From contig OX235262.1 of assembly GCA_944472135.2 (NCBI GenBank), forward strand, positions 87,828,903 to 87,892,902: 64,000 nt of DNA. Reading direction: 5' to 3'. The position numbers and the translations under genes were made by a program. Positions within the stretch are counted from its first letter, which is position 1, and every line of letters begins with the position of its first letter. This stretch comes from Trichobilharzia regenti. Lineage: Eukaryota; Platyhelminthes; Trematoda; Strigeidida; Schistosomatidae. Shown piece after piece: positions 36,943 to 48,900 of the stretch. Below the pieces are notes generated by a model that had not been told where the DNA came from, searched no databases, and saw only the letters and a list, made by a program, of their open reading frames with translations.

Positions 36943-39900
36943 TTATATCTTGACTCCACAGTATTTTGGTACAACTATGGAATTTTCAGCATATGATATC
37001 GATAGCCCAAATTTAGCAGGCCAACCATAGATATCAGATGTGCGTCGGCAGGGGATCGATCCCCGGACCATGTGCATGGTCGGCGAGCGTCCTAGTCGCT
37101 GTGCCACCGACGCACAGTAAAATCCCAGCGAAATTTAGATAAGTGATTCCAACGTATCGTTCGGCAAACCGGTTTGAACTTCTCCATGAACAGACATCAA
37201 TGTGTAATAAAGTGAACTGCATGAACAGTGATCAGAATTTGACCACAGACTTACAGTTATCAGTCTGCTTTTGTTAAACACTGTAAACAATATACACTTT
37301 TTGAATTTAATTGGTGGATGGTGACTTGCAGTGGAATCTAGGATGCACATTTCGTCCTATTTGGAACTGGTCTTCTGGATGTACCTGCATTCACCACTGG
37401 GTTCAAGTCTCCGTGAGAACAGCATCACTCATTGGGGAATGCAGGTAATTCCAGAAGACGAGTTCTAAACAGGACGAAATGTGCAGCCTGGATTCCACTG
37501 CTAGTGTCCATCCACCAATTAAATTCTAATTACATGTCCAGGCATCGTCGAAGCATCTGCACAAGAAGCCGACATGTTAATCTGAGACCGAGCACTTCGA
37601 TCCAATCAATCGATGGGAAAATCTAAAATTCAATTATATATACACTTTTGCGTAAGATTTTTGGTGATTACGTCCGACTAAAGTCCATAATTATATGGAT
37701 AGGAAAAATATATGTATAAGCTGTATGTATTGGTGTGCGTGCGTGTATGTGCACTAAGAGACAATTACAAATCACTTGTTAGCCTTTCCATAACAAGATG
37801 TAGACAGGCGGGGAATTCAGATTAAGTATGATAAATTAATTGTATATATCAACTTTTTATTTATTTATCACGACTTGCCATGCATCAGCTAACATTACAA
37901 CACACCTGTTCAAGGTTTTGGGATTCATCCATACATGTAGGGCCTCTGTAATCAATCTTTTTTTATACGAAGCAAAACCTTCCTGTGGAACTTTGTTCTT
38001 ACCAAAGTCGATCTTGTGTCCTCTTTCTATCGAGTGTAGTGTAATCACCGATCTGTTCTTTAGCTTCCTCAAATCCTCAGATGTCTTCAGAATCACCTTT
38101 AGATATTGTTTCACTCCTTTGCACTTACATTTACTGGTTTTGGAGGTTTCTCCTGCATATACAGCGTCACCATCTGCTCAATTTATTTGTTACACGCAAT
38201 TTTGTTAGTTCTTAATTGCGGTGGATTGGATTATGCGTCAGACTGTTGGGGACGAGGAGTCCGGAATATGCTGGACAACCGATAAGAAGACTCTAAAAGA
38301 TTTGGATTTCACAGACGATATATATCTAATGTTACACAGACTTGAAGAATTGCAGGCGAAAACCAACAAACTGGCTGAAGAGGCAACGAAAATAGGACTG
38401 CAGGTGAACACAGAGAAGATGGGGGTGGTGAAGATAACCAATCAACAGCAACAACAACCAGCACCAACCACCATCAACGGGAGAGATTTAACAGAGGTTG
38501 CCTCCTTCACTTATCTGGCTAGGAAGCATCGTTTCAACTACAGGCGGAATGCACAAAGATATCAAAGTCATAATCGGAAAGGCAAGATATGCCTTCATCA
38601 ACCTGAAACCAGTTTGAAAGTCTTCCGCACTCAGCATAAGGAACAAGATTTGGATTTTCATCACCAGTGTCAAGTCGATCAGTTCTTCTATTCGGTCAGA
38701 AACTTGCACTGTGTGTCACGAAAAGGATTTCCAACAGGTAACTGCAGACTTTCATCAACAGCTGCTTTCACTGACTTCATATTGAAGATCGAATGGCCAG
38801 AAAGAATAAGCGACAAGCAACTGGTGACAAACCAACCAAAATCCGCTTGTCGCTCAACAAATATGTAGGAGAAAGTCGGTGGCACAGTGGTTAGGATTCT
38901 CGCCGACCATGCACATGGTCTGAGGTTCGATCCCCTGCCGACGCACACCTGATATCTATGGTTGGCCTGCGAAATTTGGGCTACCGATATCACATGTTGA
39001 ACATTCTATACTTGTACCAAAAATACTGTGTGGAATCAAGCTGTAATAAAAAAAGATGGATCGGGCATACATTGAGGAGGCCGCTGAATGATATCGCACA
39101 CCAGGCCATTGCTTCAGTGGAATTCAAATGGGAAGCGACGAGCGGGTCATCAGTGCAAGGGTGAGATGGAGGAGGTCGTGTGAGGAAGAGCTGAGAGAGC
39201 TTGGTCAACCGTGAACCCAGCTGAAGAGGACGTCAGAAAACAGAACGAAGTGGAGATGTGTTGTTGAAGGCCTATGTTCCACACGGAGCCCAAGAAAATA
39301 ATATAAGATAAATAAATAAAAATTTGTTGGTTGTCTCTCTATTTTATCCTTAGCCTTCACCAGTGATGAACGTAAGGTATCCATTGCACGAAAATACACT
39401 CTTATGTCATGATTGGTAATGAATCCTAATATAGTTCATTTTCTACATGTGTTAATATTTTAGTGATTAGGACTATTGTTTATATAATGCGACTGGCATG
39501 AACGACTGAAGTGGCTGTTGGTGCTCACCGTTCAGGAGTTTGAAACAGCCTACATGTCAATATTAGTCATTATATTGTGATAAATTTTAGTTTTAGTTTA
39601 TTGACGCTTATATAGCAGTAACGAAGTCCATGGATCAGTTAGAGTGACTGGTGATTTCTCGTTTCCTCCAGTATCCTTATTTCACTCACTATCTACTAGT
39701 ATGTATGGATTGTTTGTTTGCATAGTTTCTAATAAGCGGCTACTCAACCAAAAAATGCAGAGTACAAAATAGTGCAAAGAATTGAAAACTTCCCAAAGTA
39801 GAGAAAAAGTTCAAAATTGTCTACAGATGCAGTATGCATGGAAAGAGAATTCACATGATTCTTAGAGTTTTCCGAAGGTGATCATTAACTTCTTGGAAAT

Positions 39901-42900
39901 TAGCCGACTAAACCTCTAAGTTGGTTCAGGTCAGCAGCAGTAGAGGTGACTTCATATGGTTTTACTGTTAATTGTCAACAACTGATTAAGCTAAACGCAA
40001 ACTGCGTTGGTCAGTCATTTTATTTCCTTCACGTTCCCTAGTGGAACATAGGGCTTCAAGCTAGAGCTTGAAGTTTCTGCAACAGTGCTTATTTTCAGAG
40101 GATGGGATTGCTAGCGTCATGCCCAACCATTCCTCTTTGCTAGGATTATTTCTGGCTTAGCGAGGTAAAGGGGTGCGTCGGCCGGGGATCGAACCCCGGA
40201 CCATGTGCATAGTCGGCGAGCGTCCTAACCGCTATGTGACCGACGCATAATGCTCATCCACATGCCGGAACCCTGGAACGAACCGGGGACATTTAGTCAT
40301 TACAGGCTTGTAATTCATCCATGTATGTAGCTTGTGTAAAACCTCAAGTCATAGGAAACACTGTTAGTTGTGTAATAGGATTTTTTGGTAACAATAAGAG
40401 GATTGATGTTACTCAATGTTTTCCCACTTTGCATTTTTCTACAGTGACTGTGAAATGCGGCATCTTTTAGCCTTAGTAAAATATCCTACATTTTCAATTC
40501 ACGATAAATTCTGTACTGTAAGATAGATTAATAGGTTAATGTTGTAAATTTGGACTGGTACAAAATACTGTTCAGCAGTCTTATAATTCATTTGATCACC
40601 AACTTATTTTTGCATATTAGCTATTATATTTTATACAACAGTTCTTTTTTTGAATCGATACGATATTTTCAAGCCGTCAGACAGTATTTTGCACCTAGAT
40701 ACCTTAGTGTAATCGGCGTATCTCTCTCTACCCTTTAACTCTTTGTACGGGTGATATCTGTTTAGCTTGTATTATGATTGATTAAAATGTCTCTCTGTGT
40801 CAGTTTTGATGATTTATTTCTTTAAAAAAGAGCTTATTTAGTAAAGTGAACACCAATCATTATTTGTGTATATGATATGATTATGAACAATATATTTGTG
40901 TTCAAAACGTCATCCAGTAAATAATATTGTTTCACTGTGTCATATATCTAATAAATAAATCGATAACAGTATGTCATTGATAGGAGTACATTTGATTGCA
41001 AAATCAATTCGGAAAGCAAAGAATTGAATGAGAAAGGAGGTGATGGAAGGCAGTATCTTTTCTACGCCATACAACTTGTCTGATCTATCGTTTTTGCATG
41101 GCTCCTACGTATCTTAACAATTTCGACAGAAAATATGTCTTAAAAAGGTAGTGTTAAATAAGCGCGGAAAACATTATGTCCTTGACTGTAGTAAAAAGTA
41201 CAGTGATTTTTATAATTTGAGCAGAATGGTTAAAGTTAGCAGAAAAAAGTTCATCTTGTAAATTAGAACAGGATGATCAGGAATCGTATTTTGTCTGAAA
41301 AGTGTGTGTAGCATATATTGCAGCTGAGCTACTGATCAGGTTCTACAGGCGACAAATGATCAATGGACGTGTGAAGGATAAACTGCCACTTTGCGCTACT
41401 TCAATGTGTGTTTATAAATTCACCTGCTCGTGTGGAGCTAGTTATATTGACCAACTGAACAAAGCGCACGCTTTCCGAACGCATCTCTGAACATTATCCG
41501 GCATGGTTAGCAAAGGGACAATGTAAGACAGTTACTAGCTCGATTCTTGAGCATTTGGTGAACTCAAGCCACTTAGCTCCACCAGAGTCGTCTTTCAAGA
41601 TCATCTACAAGGTGAGGCCAAATGGTACAAAGGGTGTCAGGTTTAGGCTTTTGTGTATGGTGGAGGCGCTGGCGATTCATTAATAATATAACTGTGAATT
41701 CTGTGTACGGGAAAAGTTTGTCCAGTCTCTTATTCTACCATGGTCTTAATCTCTTCATTAATTGTCCCCTGTAAATTTTCAATTTACTTTTAGTTTACTT
41801 TTACTTTAATAATTAATCCACTGTTATCACACTCATATTTCCCTTTTGTACATTTTCACACCCTGTTCATACCTGTTAAATTGACACTCAACTAGTTTTA
41901 TTCTCACTCGATAACAATTTTAACCTTATCAAATTTCTAACTTTCTGCCGTTGAGTACAATGTAATTTAAAACTTTTGTTTTTTACTTCTATAGCCACTT
42001 CTGAGTAATTATATCAATTATATAACCCCCTATTACTCAATAAGAAATAAATATATCTCTATGTTATTAGAGTTGTCGATTTAGTGTGTGGAATTTAATA
42101 GCACTCACCATCAAAAGTAACATCCGGATTTTCAACTCCAATGTAAAGTCAGTGCTACTATACGGATCAGAGACTTGGCGAGTCATAAAGAGCACATCAA
42201 GTAAACTACAGACCTTCATTAACAGTTGTCTTCGCTCAATACTCAAGATCAGATGGCTGGCCAGAAAATATCAGCAACAGGGATCTCTGGGAGCGAACCA
42301 ACAAGGAACAGATTGTGAAACAAATAGGCATGAAGAAATGGAGATGGATTGGCCATACGCTGAGGAAACTATCAAGTGACATCACTAGACAAGCCATCGC
42401 TCGATTGGAACCCGAAAGGGAAGCGGGCGGCGAGTTGGTCGTCAGTGCAGGGTGACTTGAAGGATTTGATGTGAAGAGGAGATGAAAGCATGTGGGCAGA
42501 CTTGGAGTGGGGTGAAAAAGTTGGCAGAAAACCTAACGGAATGGAGATGCGCAGCTGAAGCCCTATGTTCCTCTAGGAATTAAAGGATGCAACAATAAAT
42601 AATAATAATAATAATTTAGTGTGATCATTTGGCGACCTTACCATTACTGTGACTGTAGTTTATCATGCTTAATATCCAGGTTACTCTTACAATAGTTCAC
42701 AATAATCTGAATCATAGGTGGAAAATTTGAGAGGATAGCTATTGGACTGATTTGTTAAATGGTTGTCTGATGTAGCCTCAGTTTGACAGACTAGTTTGGT
42801 TTAAGTCGAAGTTGCTGCGTCTAACCATGGGGCAATCCTGGTTTTCGTTTCATGTTCAGTTTTCAGTGATCTATCGCTATTACCTTTATTATTTCTATGA

Positions 42901-45900
42901 AGCGGCTTTTAAAGTATGGGCATCTTAAGGTATGGATTAAACCCTGAATCTGGTTCATGTGAATCAGCGTGCTCTTTACAAGCTACAATCAATATTTTGC
43001 AAGCGCCTTTGTAGACAATCCAATGATAAGTTTACGTAGTACAGTTGAATACTGTTCAAAACTTTCAAAGGTCTTTTTTAGTTGGTTACTTTTCTAAGTG
43101 TTTATAGTATCATAAATAAATAAAAATGTAAGGATTTTCTCAGCATTTGAACATGGTACATTCTATTCACTTCATAATTTTCTTCATTTATACCTCAACT
43201 ACTTTAAATTCGCTAAGTAGCTCGTTACTCTATTGAACATTTTCTGGCTATCTCTAAAATGACTTAACCAGAGTGGCTATAACTTTAGTCGTTTTTCAGT
43301 TAATTTTTCATTATTTATGTATCGGGAAATTAAGAAGCAATATACAAAACAGGCGAATAACTAATAATGCTCTCTCCTGTACACTAAAGAAGAATCGATA
43401 TGGCCGGTCAGTATTTCGTGTTATTAGATAAATATTAAGTTAGCTGCTTATTACAATTTGTTTGTGTCAATGAATAAATACTGATTGCCTTTTGTTCTGA
43501 TTTATTCCTTTTATTTACATCAAGGTGTCACAGTAAGTAACTGTAGTCACTGGTTGACTTGGTGATCTTTAGCTATGCCTTACAGTTTGTGGGTCAGAAT
43601 TTCTGAATTCTCTTTCTAATCCAAGTCATGATTTGCAGGAATTTGGTAGGTTTCAGGATTTCATCATCAGTCGACCTTGGTTGCAGAACTATTGGGAAAC
43701 CCGGGAGCAATGCGCAGCTGCTTCGTCCTAGTTTGAGACTTTTCAGCAGTATTCACCAACCGCAGTACCTATGCTGGGACCTTCTGGTTACAAGGCGAGC
43801 TCGTAGACTATTAGGCCAATAGGACCCGAGACGATGGCCAGTTCATGAATTCGAACTTCTGTCAGTTCATGATATAGCGCTACCAATAGCCAATGTCATC
43901 ATCAGCGAGCATTCGTCCTCACGCCCAACCTGCTGTACCCCAATGGTCACGATTTCTCACTAGGACCCAGGTAATTACATACCTGAATAGGGTCAGTCGC
44001 TAGTGTAAGCATCAGATTGATATTCAAGTGTTGGTTTGTAGGGATTTGGTTGGTTTCAGGATTTCACCATTAGCTAACATTGACTGACTGAGTTTCGAAA
44101 TTGCGATTCAAACTAACAAACTCAACGTAGCTCAGAAGGGTAGGGAAAAGAAAAAAATTCGAAGGAACTGTAGTGGGCAGAAATGTATTCGAGATAAAGA
44201 ATAATTAGCTGAAGAATGATGCAGATTTAATGGATCTTGGAGCAAGTTCCAGAAATATTTCAGGTCAAAGGTCAAATTAGTAAAAGTGCATAATAAATGG
44301 TTGGCTAAGTTCCAGAATAATTTCCAGTGAAGGGTCAAACTAATAAAATTACAATTAGGAATTAAAATGCCATAATAAACAGGGGGACGGATAAAACTCA
44401 AACAAAGTATTTTTTTTTGATTACAGCTTGATTCCACACTGTATTTCTGGTACAAGTATGGAATTTTCAGCATGTGATATCGGTAGCCCAAATTTTGCAG
44501 CCGACCATAGATATCAGGTGTGCGTCGGCAAGGGATCGAACCTTGGACCATGTGAATTGTCAGGGAGAGTCCTAACCATTGTGCCACCGACGCGCATGAT
44601 TACTGAGAAGATTGACGTATCGTGCAATTACGGGTTAGAAATGTAGAAATAACAAAATAGACAGGATGTTTGAATAAAAAATCTAGTGGGATCATAACTA
44701 ATGGGACGAATAGTTGTTTATGCAGTTAGGGAATAAATATGTAGAAATAATAAAATGACAAAATAGACAGGAAGTTCGGATATGAAAATATATGGTAGTG
44801 TAAATAGAGATTAAGAAAAAATTAAAAATAACATGAATAAACAGGAAGTTTGGGTAATAAAGGCAATGGGATAGTCACCATTAAAAGAATTTTATGATGG
44901 CCATGGTAGGGGCAAGGGTTGAACGTGTTTTTTTGTATACAAAGCGTAGGTTTTAGTTTTTGGATGGCTAATGCCTCGGCTATACCCAGATGTCTTGATT
45001 TTACTCCCTTTGATAGGTTCGATCTAATCTTGTACATGATTTTGAAGGATTTTTCGAATGGCGTTGAATGTCTTGAATTGACCAGATGTTCTGTCACTGA
45101 ACTATACACACATTTTCGTTCTCCTCTTACTAGCTAGGATCCTGGAGGATTGCAAAGAGTGAATGCCTCTGTGTCATTGGGGAATGGTTTCGAGTCATAT
45201 CACCGATAGTCTCTAGCCATTGGTTCTTAGAATCTACAGAACACAACTAGGCAGTCTTTGCCTTCCTATATTGCTCAAACCCACTGGGAAGGACTTCGTG
45301 GATTAATGCCAAATTTCGTTTTGACCACCCCCGCCTCCTTACACAGTGTATGATGGCTATTTTGGTGGATTAAGTTTTCTTAGGATATCAATTTTGCAAT
45401 TATGCCTGCTACTTCTATGATATCTTCTAACTTTTGTTTAATTTAATACAGATATCTGTAGAACTATTGGAAACACTGCTTCCAGTCAATCCTTCATTTT
45501 CAAAACAAACTTTCAGTCATACAGGTAGTGGAATTCTTCGGTATACACTTTCCACTTTACCTGCTAGTTCTCGATTTAGAATAATTATAAACCCAATTGA
45601 TGAGATTGGTGAGTTGTTTAAATTCATTCTTGTGATATGTTGAGTGTGCTTTGCTTAGTTTAAACTCTTTTAGAAAAGTCAGAGGGAAGACATTAAACTC
45701 AGATACTACTCACATTTCAATTAATTTTCTGATGTGCTGAGGATGTGTGTATCACTTAGACAGTTGTTCTGAATTATCCACCACTGGCCAATTCTGCATA
45801 ATTTCTTCACACCGTATTATTCGTTGTCTTTTCCTATTATGATGTTGATAAATTTGTTACAAATACAAATTACTTTATGCATTTTGTACCTCAACAGTTT

Positions 45901-48900
45901 TGTATGTACCATAGTTTTTTTTGGTCTTTATGATTGAATGTAGGAATTGTAAGTTGCAGAAGAATTATCTGCTATAACAGATCAAATGACAGTGATTTGA
46001 TAAAGAAAGGAAGACGAAATTTGCAATATAAAATTATATCATTCTATTTCACAGGTTCTCATCAGCTGCAGATTACCTGAAATTACAATGGTTATATAGA
46101 TGTTAATAACATACTTTAAATGTTTAAATGGTAGTAGAGAAGAAATACTATAGAACTGACGCATCCAAAATGTAAGCATTACAATTTTTAGTTTAAGTTT
46201 TCATCATCAACGCTTTCAAAGTAGAAAAAAAGGGGGGGTAGGGGTAAGACAGAAAGCAGAAAAAAATCAACAAACAGTGTTAGCTTGCAGGTTCACGTAG
46301 CAACTCAAAAAACAATAGCGACTACATTTAATTGGTGGATGGTGACTAGCAGTGGGATCCAGGACGCGCATTTCGTCCTATTTGGGACTCGTCATCTGGA
46401 TGTACATCGGTGAGAACATCATCATTCACTGAGAAATGCAGGTACATCCAGATGACGAGTCCCAAATAGGACGAAATGCGCACCCTGGATTCCACTGCCA
46501 GTCACCATTCACCAATTAAATACTAATTACATGCCCAGACATCGTCGAAGTATCTGCAGAAGAAGCCGACATGTCAACCTGAGACCGAGCATTTCGGTCC
46601 AATCAATCGATGGGAAAATCAAAAATCAAATTAAATAGCGGTTACAGTCTATAAGATTGAGATTTGTTTAGTGAGTTGAGATCGTTGAATCAGATGACTA
46701 ATTAATGTAATCAAAATCAAAATTCAGTTACGAAGGGAGTGAGAGGTTAATCACACTCTCTTTCTGAATGCATAAGTCTGGTTTAAGTCGTTTGATTGCG
46801 ATTGCTTCGGCAAATCGTAGTAAATTTACTGTCCTTTGTCTAGTTAATATTTTGAAGGACTTAGAAATCTCTACGAGATGTCCGGTGTCAACAGTGTATC
46901 TGGTAATTGCGCTCTGAGAATATTTGCCTCCTTTCAGGCACAGGTTTCTTGGAATATGTTCAGAAAACCGGATAGAAGCCCTTCTTTCCGTCCTTTCAAT
47001 GATTTTTGACATTATAACATGCTTAAAAATGTACTTAAAGATTCACATACATTCTCTCCAGTGTATTTACAGCATCTTACAGCTTATTCATCTAATGATT
47101 TACCCAGATTTGTAATGATATCTGATCATAAAAGTTTATTTGGGCAGGGGGACTGGATTTCAAATGGCCATGCTTATTGCTCAAACCAATGAGTCAGACG
47201 TCTAACTATAACATTTTACTATAGAGGAAATTTTGTTTTCTTCAGCACAAATGATTTTCATGTAAAATCATCCAACACGCGGTTTCACCAATAATCATAC
47301 ACTGACTGACCACCCTTTAAATTACTTCTGTGAAATATTTTCAGGTGTATCAATGGGTTCATCTTTTTTAACTGCTTGGACAAGCCCTGCTCCATTTGCA
47401 AATTCAAGAGCTTTAAGAATTGGACAGATAACTGCAATATTCAATGGTTCATCTATGGTCAGTGTAAAATTTCCAACAGTTTCAGGCTATGAAGGTGGTC
47501 CACTGAATGGTTTTTATATAGTTGTTGAGAAAAATTCAAATACTAATCGTGTACGACGTTCAGTTTGTAAGTTTCTGTGGTTTTCATTCGCAATTTTTTT
47601 TTCTTTTTTCCACAGTTCGTATCAGTTGTTTTCAAGTTGTGTATAATTTACATCAATGTCTTTGTGATTCACTTCTGTTATCTGTGTATAGTGACTCACA
47701 GTGGATTGTCTTTTGCCAATAATTTCATTATATTCATGTCTCTGAAGCACTAATAACGACCAACGCGAGAAACATGGAAGAAGTCACTTCATTCACTTAT
47801 CTAGGAAGTGTTAATTCAGCTACAGACGAAACGGATGAAGATGCCAAAGCCGGCCAGAATCGGGAAGGCAAGATATACACCGTCATCAATCTTCTGCACT
47901 CCTCAGCATCAAGAGCAAGATTCGGATATTCCACACAAATGTCAAGTCAGTCCTTCTGTATGGGTCAGAAACTTGAGGCATTGCAAAAAGCATTTCCAAT
48001 AAGTTTCAGGCTTTTATCAACGGCTGTCTTCGCTATCTCTATATGGAAGGTCAAATGGCCAGAGAGAATGAATTTGCAACAAGAAACTCTGGCTGGGAAC
48101 AAACCAACCAAGAGACGATTGCTGAATAAATATGTAGGAGAAAATGGAGATGGATTGGACACATTCTGAGAAGACCGTCGAATAACATCACGCGAGACCA
48201 GTGCTCGAATGGAATCCGAAAAGGAAACGAAGAGTGGGCCGTCTGAGAGTGACATGAAGAAGATCGTGCGAGGAGGAGATGAGTGATTATGGTCAATCGT
48301 GGACTCAGATGAAGAAAACAGCAGAAAATGGAACTAGATGGAGATATGTTGTTGAAGCCCTATGTTTCACTAGGAACCCAAGGGAATAATAATAATCGTA
48401 TCTGTGAAGCATACATCTCATCCAACAGTTATACGACAATGCTGCATGTCAAGTAATGAACAACGGGAAACTTACGGAGGCCTTCAAATTGACGACGGGA
48501 GTGAGGCAAGGCTGTCTACAATTGCCAATGATCTTCCTGATTGCAGTAGATTGGATAATGCGAAAGACAACGGGCCTGACAACGAGGAAAGAGGCATAAA
48601 ATGGACTCACACAAAACACTTAGAGGATCTGGACTTCGCCGACGATATATGTCTGATTTCCCACAAACTGGAAGATATGCAGTTGAAAAGCAACAAGCTG
48701 GCAGAAGAAGCATCCAAGGATGAAAGGACTTCAAGTGAACATAGATAAAACAGAGGTGATGAAGATTCCTGGTCAACACCAACAGCAACAACGACAACAG
48801 ACAACAATCAGCCAGCATAAATGGGAGGAACCTGAAAGAAACAACCTCCTTTACCTACCTACCTGGGAAGCATTGTTTCAACTACAGGCGGAACTGACGA

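Larger units (their letters stand above)
37304..37626. mobile_element. Foldback element with two opposed hammerhead motifs, copy 1
   Basis: 37304-37525 is an inverted structure: AATTGGTGGATGGTGAC at the left and its complement (GTCCATCCACCAATT) at the right, each next to a hammerhead motif pointing inward-out, with a 40-bp centre. A 100-bp 3' block (CAGGCATCGTCGAAGCATCT ... CAATCAATCGATGGGAAAAT) follows and is shared with copy 2 at 46327-46625, so the mobile unit includes it. Confidence 0.75.
46327..46625. mobile_element. Foldback element with two opposed hammerhead motifs, copy 2
   Basis: Arms 46327-46410 and 46435-46523 are near-perfect inverted copies (ATTTAATTGGTGGATGGTGA / TCACCATTCACCAATTAAAT) around a 25-bp centre. 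The 3' block CAGACATCGTCGAAGTATCT ... CAATCAATCGATGGGAAAAT matches copy 1. No coding capacity. The presence of the same layout at two places argues for a mobile family rather than two chance inversions. Confidence 0.8.
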
